Shown: positions 44,130-52,208, numbered from the stretch's first letter. The stretch: 64,000 bases of DNA from DATJGR01 sp963812255 (GCA_963812255.1 CAWEUM010000005.1:2339730-2403729); one strand, 5' to 3'. Translations and numbers: made by a program. The notes: generated from the letters alone by a model not told the origin.

Positions 44130-44236
44130 ATGTCGATCCCTCTACAGCCCGTCGACACCACGCTCGGCGCCGTCGTCACGAACGACGACATCGAGCATCT
44201 GGACGATGCCACCTGGTCGCAGGTTCACGCCGCCTG
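44130..44236 (+). pseudogene. TauD/TfdA-type dioxygenase, N-terminal stub
   Basis: From ATG 44130: MSIPLQPVDTTLGAVVTNDD, IEHLDDATWSQVHAA. This is the typical N-terminus of TauD-like alpha-ketoglutarate dioxygenases (LGAxVxxxD...L-D-D-x-x-x-x-x-I/V-H-x-A). It ends at the MITE-like element starting at 44237. A C-terminal dioxygenase piece without its N-terminus is at 53905-54620 on the other strand, so the two may be halves of one gene. Confidence 0.6.
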
Positions 44237-44385
44237 CCGAGGCTGTGTGAAAATTCTCAGGCGCAAAACAAAACATGCACGAGAGTCCCCCCAAAGCGGA
44301 TTCAGCGAAGGCAACCTCCCAACAAATCAACTCTCGCCTTTTTCGGTCGAATCAAAATCGCGAAATAGCTTTCACACAGCCTCGG
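44237..44385. mobile_element. MITE-like element, 149 bases
   Basis: Perfect 16-base terminal inverted repeats: CCGAGGCTGTGTGAAA (44237-44252) and TTTCACACAGCCTCGG (44370-44385). No transposase inside. The GAGGCTGTGTGAAA end resembles IS1182/IS4-type termini. It interrupts the dioxygenase stub. Clear direct repeats flanking it are not evident. Confidence 0.65.
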
Positions 44386-44503
44386 TCGGACGCGGACATT
44401 CAGTTTCACGCCACAGCCCGCCGTGGAGGCCTAGATTCGCCTGACCGTTCCCTGATGGCGCACTCCGTTTTACGCTCTACCTATCCACACAGGAGGGGAT
44501 GCG

Positions 44504-45010
44504 ATGAACTGGGATGCGATTGGGGCGGTTGGGGAGATGATCGGCGCGCTGGCGGTGGTCGTGACGTTGGCCTATCTGGCGTTGCAGATCAGGGCATCGA
44601 CAAGAGAGTCGGAAGCGAATCTCTATACCATAAGCTCAGGGCAGAACAACGAATTTCGCGGTCAGTTCATGGAGCACGCCGACGTGTGGGTAAAGGGGAA
44701 TGCCGGTGGCGAATTGAGTGCGTCAGAGCAGTTTGTGTTCGAAGAGCTTGTGCAGTTGTGTGCTCTCAACCATTTCTTTGCGTTTCGTAGAAGTGTGGCG
44801 CAGGCCACTGGTCGCCAAGGGATTCACGTTACTGCTTTGGCGCTGTTCTTACAAACGTATCCTGCCGCGTACACCATCTGGCGGACACAGCTGGAAGCGT
44901 CGCTGATGGCGAGGCAACGCCTCGGCGTATCAGTGGAGGACGATTGGGCACGCCGTGTTACCGAAGCCGTCGCGACGCTGGAGGGGATGGAGGAACCCGC
45001 TGCGGCGTGA
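44504..45010 (+). CDS. Hypothetical membrane-anchored protein
   Basis: 168 residues. MNWDAIGAVGEMIGALAVVV then TLAYLALQIRASTRESEANL: an N-terminal helix followed by a cytoplasmic all-alpha domain (EQFVFEELVQLCALNHFFAFR). The start is supported by AGGAGGGG at 44491-44498. A widespread family of unknown function with this N-terminus. Surrounded by mobile remnants. Confidence 0.7.
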   Translation: MNWDAIGAVGEMIGALAVVVTLAYLALQIRASTRESEANLYTISSGQNNEFRGQFMEHADVWVKGNAGGELSASEQFVFEELVQLCALNHFFAFRRSVAQATGRQGIHVTALALFLQTYPAAYTIWRTQLEASLMARQRLGVSVEDDWARRVTEAVATLEGMEEPAAA

Positions 45011-45066
45011 GGCATGCCGGAGTCAACTACACCGACAAGCTGTTGGCGTAGCCCGTGCCACCACCC

Positions 45067-45184
45067 GGGATTGCTGTCGGTCGACGCCACCACCCTGTAC
45101 GGACCCGAATGGGACCCGCTCTCGCGCAAAGCAGGTGTGCCGGGGTCGCGTTCGTAGGAAAGGTCGCGAGCTGGGACCCCTTTC
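45067..45184. repeat. GGGACCC-paired repeat, copy a
   Basis: GGGACCC (45111-45117) and GGGACCCC (45173-45180) with GTGTGCCGGGGTCG between. Upstream, 45067-45108 matches 54624-54667 (TTGCTGTCGGTCGACGCCAC...). On the minus strand the ends read GGGTCCC, the style of IS21-type termini. Copies b, c and d are at 47030, 54668 and 60854. Confidence 0.6.
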
Positions 45185-45394
45185 GGGGCCCACCCCCAGG
45201 TGTCGACACGTTGTCGACAGATTTGTGGGCAGACTCTGCCCCGTGCCGCTCCAGCGCTTTGATCCGTTCGACGGCTGATGCTCCGGCGACGACCGATCCA
45301 AGAGGGGGAGGCACGCCTCAACACTCCAAAGGCTGTACGTTCCCATAGAATCATCGCAACGCCCCCTAGCGGAATTGTTTAAACAATTCACTAC

Positions 45395-45570
45395 ACATCT
45401 TGCGTAGGGGGGACTGTTCCCCTTTACCCATGTCGGCCAGGTTCCGATTCGGTTCTGACGGTGAAGCATGTCCCGCGACTTGCAGATCCTCCCCAGGCTC
45501 TCTGCGCGCATCAGACGTGCGCAGATCCTTTCGGCAGTCTTCTCGCCGAAGTTCTGGTGGGTCGGCCCAT
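45395..45570 (-). pseudogene. Small-terminase-like gene start, decayed (relic 1)
   Basis: From ATG 45570: MGRPT, then in the next frame NFGEKTAERICARLMRAESL, GRICKSRDML. This agrees with the N-terminus of phage terminase small subunits (MGRPxKYxxxxAxxIxxRIAxGxSLRxICxxxxMP). It aligns, base by base, with relic 2 at 48240-48423. A frameshift and loss of the rest show decay. Confidence 0.5.
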
Positions 45571-45679
45571 CGGGATATGTCGTTGTATCCGCGTGGTTCG
45601 TATTTGGCGCGATGGGGACAATGGCGCTATCTCGATCGATCGCAGCGTGTCGGCCGGCGGTAACTTGCCTGTCCCCCTA

Positions 45680-45934
45680 ACGCAATCCCTGCTCAAGCGG
45701 CAGCGCTTCCGGGTCATCCTCAACACCGACAACCGGCTCACGAGTGGCACGACGATGAGCCGCGAGGCGACCCTGCTCGGCGAGGAGGCGGCGTGGGACC
45801 TGCCCGACCTGCAGTGGGTGACGATCAACGCGATGAACTCGGCCTTCTTGCCGTTCGGTGAGCGCCTGGCGATCATCAACCACGTCATCAAGCCGGGGTA
45901 TGCCGCTCTGGCCGGCGAGCCCGCCCAGCGCTAG
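45680..45934 (+). pseudogene. Adenosine deaminase, C-terminal fragment (actinobacterial type)
   Basis: About 85 residues: RFRVILNTDNRLTSGTTMSR, then WDLPDLQWVTINAMNSAFLP and FGERLAIINHVIKPGYAALA. The NTDN-R-x-S-G-T segment is the adenosine deaminase region after the catalytic Asp, in the form usual in Actinobacteria. The N-terminal three-quarters, including the zinc site, is absent. First gene of a block with actinobacterial character. Confidence 0.65.
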
Positions 45935-45956
45935 CCGGGCAGCGCCGCGCCCGAGG

Positions 45957-46322
45957 TCAGTCCCGTGGCGGGCCGGCCGACAGGGCGGCATTGATGGCAT
46001 CGACGACCTCGCCGGGCTGCTCGACGGTGAGGAAGAGCCGGGTGTAGTGCTCCGCTTCCAGCTCGACGACGATGGTGTCCTGGGCTGAGCTGACGTTCCA
46101 GAAGTGCTTCTCGCCCTCGAGGGTCCACGTGCCGGACCACTTGCCCGGCACGCCGAGCCCCGGACCGCGCAGTCCCTTGCGGTCGTCGGCGGCGCCCGGG
46201 TCGAACGTGGCGCCGCGCACGTGCTCGAGCGGGATGCGCAGGCGCCGGGTGAAGGACCACATCTTGTCGAGACCCTGGGGCTCGACCTCCAACATCGTGT
46301 CGGTGATGGTCACCGTGTTCAT
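45957..46322 (-). CDS. Hypothetical PH-like domain protein (actinobacterial character)
   Basis: 121 residues, beta-rich: MLEVEPQGLDKMWSFTRRLR, IPLEHVRGATFDPGAADDRK, GVPGKWSGTWTLEGEKHFWN and VVELEAEHYTRLFLTVEQPG. The pattern IPL-x-HV-x-GA...P is common in small actinobacterial proteins. Third positions are almost all G/C, richer than the flanks. Its ATG overlaps the TetR stop by 4 bases. Confidence 0.65.
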   Translation of the reverse strand: MNTVTITDTMLEVEPQGLDKMWSFTRRLRIPLEHVRGATFDPGAADDRKGLRGPGLGVPGKWSGTWTLEGEKHFWNVSSAQDTIVVELEAEHYTRLFLTVEQPGEVVDAINAALSAGPPRD

Positions 46323-46819
46323 CTCGTCGTCCTCTTGCAGGGTTCACTGGATTCACTGGGATCACGCGTGACACTGGTTGTCGTGGTGTCGCCGTCGTCG
46401 TCGGCCAGTCCGGCTCGGACCAGCAGGCGCCTCCCCAGCACCCCAGCATCCACCGGGGAGCCTGAGTGGGCCCGCGCACTGCCGTCGCCAGCGGGGCTAC
46501 CTGCGAGGGCCTCGCCGACGATCGCCCGGACCTGCTCGTCACGCGGGGCGAGCTCGAGCAGGGCGACGAGGAGCAGGTCCAGTCGCTCCCGCTCCTGCTG
46601 CCCGGCGTCGCCCGAGCCGTCCACGTCGCTGCACGCCCGCTCCAGCGCGCGGACGAAGAGCCCCCGCTTGCTGGCGAAGGCAGAGTAGAGACTTCCACGG
46701 TGCAGGCCGGTGACGCGTACGAGGTCGTCGACCGACGTCGCTTCGTAGCCACGGTCCCGGAACGCGGCTGCCGAGGCAGAGAGCACCTCGTCCTTGTCGA
46801 ACCCACGGTTGCGGCCCAT
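46319..46819 (-). CDS. TetR-family transcriptional regulator (actinobacterial character)
   Basis: 166 residues. Helix-turn-helix near the N-terminus: DEVLSASAAAFRDRGYEATS, VDDLVRVTGLHRGSLYSAFA, SKRGLFVRALER. The C-terminal domain is short and Asp/Gly/Thr-rich at the end, so it may be shortened relative to family members (about 190). Operon with the PH-like gene. It may regulate the adjacent adenosine deaminase region in its original genome. Confidence 0.78.
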   Translation of the reverse strand: MGRNRGFDKDEVLSASAAAFRDRGYEATSVDDLVRVTGLHRGSLYSAFASKRGLFVRALERACSDVDGSGDAGQQERERLDLLLVALLELAPRDEQVRAIVGEALAGSPAGDGSARAHSGSPVDAGVLGRRLLVRAGLADDDGDTTTTSVTRDPSESSEPCKRTTR

Positions 46820-46866
46820 CGGCCCCAGCCTGCCTCATCTTAGAACGATCAGTCAAGAACGATCGG

Positions 46867-47026
46867 TCAAGAATTTAAGGCGGTGCTCATGGCTGCGAGC
46901 ACCTCGAGCTCGTGGGCCGCTCGCCGCAGGTGGAGGCAGCGGGCGCCGTCCGCCTCCGCCTGCGCAATGCCGCGGGCTCGTCGCGCAGGAGCGCGAGACC
47001 CCGGCGCACGAGCACGCCCTTTGCCA
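46867..47026 (-). pseudogene. C-terminal coding remnant upstream of TetR
   Basis: A minus frame gives RGIAQAEADGARCLHLRRAA then HELEVLAAMSTALNS and stop, with G/C-rich third positions like the rest of the block. It ends at repeat copy b (47030), so only the end of a gene remains. Unrecognised. Confidence 0.35.
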
Positions 47027-47029
47027 CTG

Positions 47030-47106
47030 GTGGGACCCATCGTTCCCCGAAATCGGGGTGACGGGGGTCGCCCTAATGGATCGATTGCGGAAGTGGGACC
47101 CCTTTT
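47030..47106. repeat. GGGACCC-paired repeat, copy b
   Basis: GGGACCC (47032-47038) and GGGACCCC (47095-47102), spaced as in copies a, c and d. It marks the right edge of the actinobacterial-looking block. Confidence 0.55.
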
Positions 47107-47249
47107 CGATCTCGCGCCGGTATGGATATGAAGGAGCGACCAGTGAGGTGCGTGACAAATCCCTGGCCGGAGGCGGGCACGCTGCGCAGCAGCGTGATGT
47201 ATGCCTAGTGGTGACGACCGCGGCATATTCTGGAGTACGAGGTGGACCG

Positions 47250-47377
47250 CGATACTTCAATCGCCACCACTTGCCGCCGGCGGGTGCGACTTCGAGATAC
47301 AGGCCGCCACCGTCGAACAGCTTGATGGGTTTCTCGGCGGGGTTGATCTTGCGAATCGCGGTGTCGGTCAGAGGCAT
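47250..47377 (-). pseudogene. Tyrosine recombinase (phage integrase) N-terminal stub
   Basis: From ATG 47377: MPLTDTAIRKINPAEKPIKL, FDGGGLYLEVAPAGGKWWRL, KYR. This is the arm-binding DUF4102 domain of P4/phage-type integrases. Homology stops after KYR; the catalytic domain is gone. An ATG at 47386 is possible. It shows that an integrative element once sat here. Confidence 0.7.
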
Positions 47378-47673
47378 TGGGGGCAACTGGCACTGGGGCT
47401 ACGTCGGTTGCCCCCAGTTGTCCCCGGATCGCAATGTTCTCATCTGGATTGCGTTGGACAACAAAAAGGCCAGAAGCCTTATGTTTGCTGGGCCTTCCGG
47501 ACTTGGTGGGACTGCGTTGGATTGCGTGGGGCCGAGGTCCCTCTAATCAGCGCCCGCAGACCGCGCAATCATTGGCGCTCTTGGGTCGACGTCATTCGAG
47601 TTGCCCCCAAAGTTGCCCCCAATGCTGCTCGGTTGGCGAGAGTCGAAGGCACGGCGAGGCCTTCGAGACTACG
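47378..47673. other. Intergenic region upstream of the integrase stub
   Basis: 296 bases. TTGCCCCCA/TTGGGGGCAA stretches form near-dyads (47373-47385, 47406-47414, 47600-47618). An att site would be expected here, but no tRNA gene is seen. Confidence 0.3.
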
Positions 47674-48225
47674 CTATCGGATGCCCCTGATCGACTCGAA
47701 GTACAGCCGAGCCGCCTCATCTACCGTCATCGTCCCGCCATTCACGCCGACGACGGTCACCGGTGGTCCTTGAGGGTTGCCGCTGATCTCCTGAGCGATC
47801 GCGGGAATGTAGCCATGCCGCCGCAACATCAACCTCACAATCGACGAGTTGAACTCTCCGCGTAGCCCACCGCTGACCAGGGTGCGTTCCTGTCGAAGCA
47901 TCAGCTCCTCTACTAGTCCGGAAAATTCCTCCTTCTCAGGATCGTTGCGCCAACGCGCAATCGTGTCGTAATCCAAGTCCAAGACGAGGCACAGCCCCCC
48001 GATTGTTGGTACGGGATCGCCGAGTGATTTGTGCCCGTCGAGGTACCGTCGGGTTAGCTCGAGAATCTCCGCGCAATACTTCGTCGGGCGACCGACTGGT
48101 CGTTTGGGAACTGCCTTCAACGTCTTACGAGCTGTGGCGCTGAGGCGTTTTCGGGCTGCACCTGTACGACGTGGTGCTGGGGGTAACTTGCCTGTCGCTT
48201 TGCGCTTTTTCGTCGAGCTTTCCAT
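47674..48225 (-). CDS. Phage terminase small subunit-like protein
   Basis: 183 residues. A basic N-terminal tail (MESSTKKRKATGKLPPAPRR) then GRPTKYCAEILELTRRYLDG, PTIGGLCLVLDLDYDTIARW, RNDPEKEEFSGLVEELMLRQ and FNSSIVRLMLRRHGY: the P22 gp3-like DNA-packaging/terminase small subunit pattern. Apparently intact but alone; the large terminase is missing. A prophage remnant. Confidence 0.72.
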   Translation of the reverse strand: MESSTKKRKATGKLPPAPRRTGAARKRLSATARKTLKAVPKRPVGRPTKYCAEILELTRRYLDGHKSLGDPVPTIGGLCLVLDLDYDTIARWRNDPEKEEFSGLVEELMLRQERTLVSGGLRGEFNSSIVRLMLRRHGYIPAIAQEISGNPQGPPVTVVGVNGGTMTVDEAARLYFESIRGIR

Positions 48226-48239
48226 TTCTCACCCCCTAG

Positions 48240-48423
48240 TGGAATTGTTTGATCAATGCACTACTCACCTTGCGTAGGGCAATCATTGCCCGTTGCCCAG
48301 TTTCAACAGAGTTCTGACAGTGAAGGCATGTCCGGCGACTTGCAGATTCGTCGCAGGCTATCTGCTCGGACGCGCACAGATTCCTTCAGCAGTCTTGTCG
48401 TTGAATTTCGTCGGTCGGCCCAT
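48240..48423 (-). pseudogene. Small-terminase-like gene start, decayed (relic 2)
   Basis: From ATG 48423: MGRPTKFNDKTAEGICAR, stop/frameshift, then SLRRICKSPDMPSL in the next frame. Aligns with relic 1 (45395-45570), including the flank CCCCCTAGYGGAATTGTTT...CTTGCGTAGGG on the other strand. Upstream of the intact terminase-like gene. Confidence 0.5.
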
Positions 48424-48617
48424 CGGAACACTTCCTTGTATCCGAGTCGTTGTCATTCTCGCGCGATGCGGGAAATGACGCTATCTACGATCCCATCGCG
48501 ATTCAGAAAATCGACTCCCGCAAAAGACGAGCATTAGCATCGCACCTCACACTCGGCGCTGAAACAGCTAATGAATTCGCCAGGGCTGTGGCATCAGGCG
48601 AACGACTGGCGGGTGCC

Positions 48618-48860
48618 GTGGCCGCACACGCACACGCGCGGTGGTTGATCCGGAGGTTGCTGATCTTCGAGACGCCTCTGCTCACCGCGTAGGTTGCGGA
48701 GTTTCGAGTTTCAGTGAACCGTTGTCATCCTGCCGATCGCGCTGAGTTCCGGCGGCGCCTGTTGGCGGGCCACGTGTTCCAAGATTTTATTGATAACGTC
48801 CGGACGGGTGACATCGGCGATCACGCGCAACCCGCCGCCGCAGAACTCGCAGTGGTAGCG
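48618..48860 (-). mobile_element. IS91-type transposase end, copy 1
   Basis: The minus frame ends CGGGLRVIADVTRPDVINKI, LEHVARQQAPPE, LSAIGRMTTVH: the C-terminus of IS91-family transposases with the second Cys pair. 48618-48843 matches 51358-51582 nearly base for base, including the outer terminus. Upstream part lost. Confidence 0.7.
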
Positions 48861-49123
48861 GCGGCGGGACCTGATGGCCTGGATCAGTCGGAAGTCGTTG
48901 CGGCCCGACGAACCTATGCGAATCATTTAGGCGTAAACCTGGCCGGGCCAGTCAGCAACTCTGATGAGCCGAGACACATCCAGCACGCGATTGACCATTC
49001 AAACCATAACCCAGACGCTTCGAATCGGATCAACCTTGGGCAGGCACATGCGTCTCTTCGAGACGGACGATTTCGGCTCATCTAGACACTTGGCTTTGGG
49101 AGCCCACTTGACGTTGGCGTGTC
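48861..49123. other. Unassigned region before the first attC-like site
   Basis: 263 bases with no convincing gene. Fragments translate without homology. The region joins IS91 remains to integron-like DNA. Confidence 0.3.
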
Positions 49124-49225
49124 GCCAAACCACACACGAAGCCGCGCCAGTCGGTTATCAAATTTGCATGTGCAGAGTTGTCGCCGGTCTGGGCGGCGCG
49201 GCCGGCTGATGCTGGCTGCAAGGCG
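49124..49225 (+). repeat. attC-like site 1 (degenerate)
   Basis: GCCAAACC at the left, GGCTGCAAGGCG at the right and the central TCAAATTTGCATG resemble the reverse complement of the site at 60130-60228. The outer right core is degenerate (GCAAGGC rather than GTTAGGC). Confidence 0.5.
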
Positions 49226-49240
49226 TCGCAAGGTGGCGGC

Positions 49241-49929
49241 ATGACCGATAACGTCCTCTCGTACACCGAGATGTGTCAACGCGAGGGAGCAAGCCTCCAA
49301 GCAGGTATGAACTTCGGTTTGGGGGGCAACCACTCTGTAATCTTGATGTCAGTGCGCCCGAACGCACCGTATCGCGATCGGTTGGAGGATGGTGGCACTA
49401 CCCTTATTTATGAGGGACATGCCATCCGCGAACAACCGCCTGTCCCAATCCAAAGCTGATTGATCAGCCACTAGCGACACATACTGGGCGTCCCACGCAG
49501 AACGGGAAGTTCTACAACGCTGCCAAGGCCGCGGCGGCGGGGAAGCGCGCGCCGGAACGTGTCCGCGTGTATGAAAAGCTTCGCCCCGGCACATGGGCTT
49601 ACAACGGCATTTTTCATCTCGTCGATGCGTGGACTGAAGCGGACGAACAGCGGACAGTGTGCAAGTTCAAACTCGTGGCGGTGGAAGGCGATGAGGACCT
49701 TACTCAACCTGTGCGGCTGTCGCCGGAGCGAAGACGAATTATTCCTTCACATGTCAAACTTGAAGTTTGGAAGCGTGACGAGGGGAGATGCGTCATGTGT
49801 GGTGCTACAGACGAGCTTCACTTTGACCACGTGCTCCCATTCTCGAAGGGCGGAACCTCCGAGACAGCCGCGAATGTGCAGCTTCTTTGCGCGCGGCACA
49901 ATCTCGCGAAATCGGACCACATCCAGTGA
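49241..49929 (+). pseudogene. SRA/YDG-domain HNH endonuclease, frameshifted
   Basis: From ATG 49241: REGASLQAGMNFGLGGNHSV, ILMSVRPNAPYRDRLEDGGT, TLIYEGH (SRA/YDG base-flipping domain). Around 49415-49440 the frame changes; the continuation NPKLIDQPLA, TQNGKFYNAAKA, RVRVYEKLRPGTWAYNGIFH ends in an HNH domain VWKRDEGRCVMCGATDELHF, DHVLPFSKGG, NVQLLCARHNLA. SRA-HNH proteins cut modified (5mC/5hmC) DNA as type IV-like restriction. A GTG at 49567 could restart and make the HNH half alone. Flanked by attC-like sites, so a cassette gene. Confidence 0.75.
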
Positions 49930-49930
49930 C

Positions 49931-50042
49931 GCCAAACCACTGCATGAAGCCGACGCCCCAACCGGTGCATACGGAAATTTGGCGCCTGCTTGGACGCAAA
50001 CACCGCGCCGCCTCGGCGAGTCGCTCAACTCAGTTGTTGGGC
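49931..50042 (+). repeat. attC-like site 2
   Basis: GCCAAACCACTG...(49931) pairs with CAGTTGTTGGGC (ending 50042): the stem GCC-AAC-ACTG mirrors CAGT-GTT-GGC with unpaired bases, as in attC sites. Inside, ACGGAAATTTGGC matches the core of the other sites. It begins one base after the SRA-HNH stop, where a cassette attC should be. Confidence 0.7.
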
Positions 50043-50099
50043 GGCGCGCGCGAAGCGCGTGGCACGATCTAACAGAAGGGATAGCCGGAGGCACGATTG

Positions 50100-50597
50100 A
50101 TGTTTCGCGAAGTTAAACTCCCAGAGGGCGTATCGGGGAGGCTCCTTCTTCACAGTATGCCCGGTCGGTACGAAGCTCTGGACGAAATCTGGACTGAATT
50201 AGATTCCCAGGAGATTGCTGCCATCGTATGTCTCGCGGATTCCGAGGAAATACGTTCCAAGTCGCGAGCGTACGCGAAAGCACTCGAAGGCGACTCAGTG
50301 CCATGTGAGGTTGTCCGGTACGAGATACCCGACTTTGGGGTGCCTTCCGATCGTAGAGACTTTTGGACGTTTGCCGTAGAGATCGCAGGACGCCTTCGTG
50401 CTGCTGACAATCTCCTGATTCACTGTGGAGCAGGAATAGGTCGGACAGGCACATTTGCGGAATGTGTCCTGCTGGCCCTCCAAGCGGACGCGCGTGCCGC
50501 GCACGAAGCGGTCAAGAACGCCGGGTCTGGGGCAGAAACTGATGAGCAACGCGAGCTGATCTTGTGGTGCGCAGATCAAGTAATGTCGGACCAATGA
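50100..50597 (+). CDS. Dual-specificity/tyrosine-type protein phosphatase
   Basis: 165 residues. P-loop HCGAGIGRTG (108-117) with nucleophile C109 and R115; general-acid Asp in PDFG at 78. The fold matches small DSP/PTP-like phosphatases (about 150-170 residues). ATG 50100 follows GGAGG by about 9 bases. It lies between attC-like sites as a plus-oriented cassette. Substrate may be protein, inositol phosphate or RNA 5' end. Confidence 0.85.
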   Translation: MFREVKLPEGVSGRLLLHSMPGRYEALDEIWTELDSQEIAAIVCLADSEEIRSKSRAYAKALEGDSVPCEVVRYEIPDFGVPSDRRDFWTFAVEIAGRLRAADNLLIHCGAGIGRTGTFAECVLLALQADARAAHEAVKNAGSGAETDEQRELILWCADQVMSDQ

Positions 50598-50650
50598 AGG
50601 ACAGCGCGCAGCCTTTCGAGGTCCGCTCAACTCAGCCGCTAGGCGAACGG
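50598..50650 (+). repeat. attC-like site 3, partial
   Basis: CGCTCAACTCAGCCGCTAGG (50625-50644) matches the right arm of site 2 (CGCTCAACTCAGTTGTTGGG, 50022-50041). The left arm is not clear. It should be the 3' end of the phosphatase cassette. Confidence 0.45.
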
Positions 50651-50754
50651 TCTGTACTGGCGGTCTCGAACAACCCTAAAGCTAAGTCCTCGTCGTCGGG
50701 TGCCCGGTCGTCGTTGGTGCCGCCGCACAGATTCGCTTGGGGGAGAGTCGCCCC

Positions 50755-51246
50755 CTAACTCCACCCGATGAGATGGATTTGCTCTGCGCGGGTGACCTTG
50801 TCGGGGGTTACGAATTCCGTGCCGTCTTCCGGCTCGATCCACGCGCCTTTGACGTTTAGCGCAGCGAGCTTAGGCATTCGGCGTCCGCTTCCAAGCTGAT
50901 AAGAAAATCGATACTTGTCCCCCGCGTTCCACGTAGGTGTTGAAATCGCGTCGAACACAGCGTTTGGTTCGGCGTTCGTCCACAACGTGCACGTGACTGA
51001 TCCGGGATCGGGATCATCGGTCGGGTTGTCGATTTCAGTCGGATACCAGACCTTAGCGGACGGCAAGCGCAATGAACGGTCGAGAAACGCTTTATCGCCG
51101 TTCCATTGCAGACGATTCGAGGCGAACGCATCTGCTACGGCACAACAAAACAGTTGAGTCGCGGCTTTGCCGTCACTGGCGCTGGACGCAAACCTAGCGC
51201 GGATCCCATATGCGCCGTTGAGCAGTTGATCGAGGATAGGGAGCAT
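50755..51246 (-). CDS. Hypothetical protein
   Basis: 163 residues: QLLNGAYGIRARFASSASDG, LRLPSAKVWYPTEIDNPTDD, YQLGSGRRMPKLAALNVKGA, ending QIHLIGWS. Predominantly beta, no signal peptide or membrane helix. Possibly a phage structural or head-tail protein given nearby terminase genes, but unrecognised. Confidence 0.5.
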   Translation of the reverse strand: MLPILDQLLNGAYGIRARFASSASDGKAATQLFCCAVADAFASNRLQWNGDKAFLDRSLRLPSAKVWYPTEIDNPTDDPDPGSVTCTLWTNAEPNAVFDAISTPTWNAGDKYRFSYQLGSGRRMPKLAALNVKGAWIEPEDGTEFVTPDKVTRAEQIHLIGWS

Positions 51247-51357
51247 AACCCACCTGTTGCTGAATTGTGCTGAGTATCACGCGACTACCCAGCGAAACGG
51301 AAACGGGTGTTCAATTCATCTGAGATGTGGAATGACGCGAACGGCTTATGGCTGGCG
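51247..51357. other. Short intergenic stretch
   Basis: 111 bases between the hypothetical gene and the second IS91-type remnant. Nothing seen. Confidence 0.3.
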
Positions 51358-51860
51358 TGGCCCAACACGCACACGCGCGGTGGTTGATCCGGAAGTTGCT
51401 GATCTTCGAGACGCCTCTGCTCACCGCGTAGGTTGCGGAGTTTCGAGTTTCAGTGAACCGTTGTCATCCTACCGATCGCGCTGAGTTCGGGCGGCGCCTG
51501 TTGGCGGGCCACGTGTTCCAAGATTTTATTGATAACGTCCGGACGAGTGACATCGGCGATCACGCGCAACCTGCCGCCGCAGTCCGGACAGATCGACAGA
51601 TCGATTGCGAATACCCGCCTGAGCCTCTCCATCCAGCTCATCGGCGCGGTCGGTGCGTCAGGGTCGCCTTGACGATCTCCACCCAGCGCTGGCACCGGAG
51701 CGTGTGCACGTGTGCGGCGTCTTTTGTTCTGCTGCGCCGGGTTCGGCACCACCGCACTGCGATGTTTGGCGTTGGGCGCCAGGATACCGTGGTATCTCAC
51801 CAGGTTGCCCCGTGGTCGCGGGACCAACGCCGCGAGTCGGGCCAGGAACTCGATCGGGCG
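51358..51860 (-). mobile_element. IS91-type transposase end, copy 2
   Basis: The minus frame reads RLARPIEFLARLAALVPRPR, GNLVRYHGILAPNAKHRSAV, SWMERLRRVFAIDLSICPDC, GGRLRVIADVTRPDVINKIL to TTVH at 51450. This is the C-terminal part of IS91-family Y2 transposases (EFLARLAALVPRPR...RYHG-FAP). The catalytic Tyr region is upstream and missing. The outer 225 bases match copy 1. Confidence 0.8.
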
Positions 51861-52208
51861 GGCCAGCCGCATGCGATGCCGGTATGGGGCATCTGGACCG
51901 GCAGCGAATTCCAGTTCAGTACCAGCCCCGCGTCGCGCAAGGCGCGCAACCTCCATGAGAATCCGCGCGCCGCGATTCACCTCGAGAGCGGCAATCAGGT
52001 CGTCGTTGTCGAAGGCGACGTCCGCGAACTTGGCGACCGCCGCGAGATCGAGGCGTTCCTGGCGCTGTACAACCCGAAATACAGCTGGGATTTCACGCCG
52101 GAACAGGTCTCGAGCGGCGTGTTTGCGGTGCGACCAGTGAAGGCATTCGCATGGCTCGACGGCGAAGGCGAAGGTTTTTCCGGCGCTGCGACCCGCTGGG
52201 AGTTCTGA
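51861..52208 (+). pseudogene. Pyridoxamine 5'-phosphate oxidase-like protein, 5' truncated
   Basis: GQPHAMPVWGIWTGSEFQFS, TSPASRKARNLHENPRAAIH, LESGNQVVVVEGDVRELGDR, VRPVKAFAWLDGEG: the FMN-binding split-barrel family. The N-terminal 30-40 residues are absent; IS91-type sequence abuts at about 51860. ATG 51876 might give a shortened product. Confidence 0.72.

Noticed and set aside
45957..47026. Native stress operon at the TetR gene
   Set aside because: Wording and G/C bias differ from all neighbours and the block is bounded by repeats; foreign origin fits better.
47137..47230. Complete integrase gene
   Set aside because: Homology stops after the arm-binding domain; the remaining frame is unrelated sequence.
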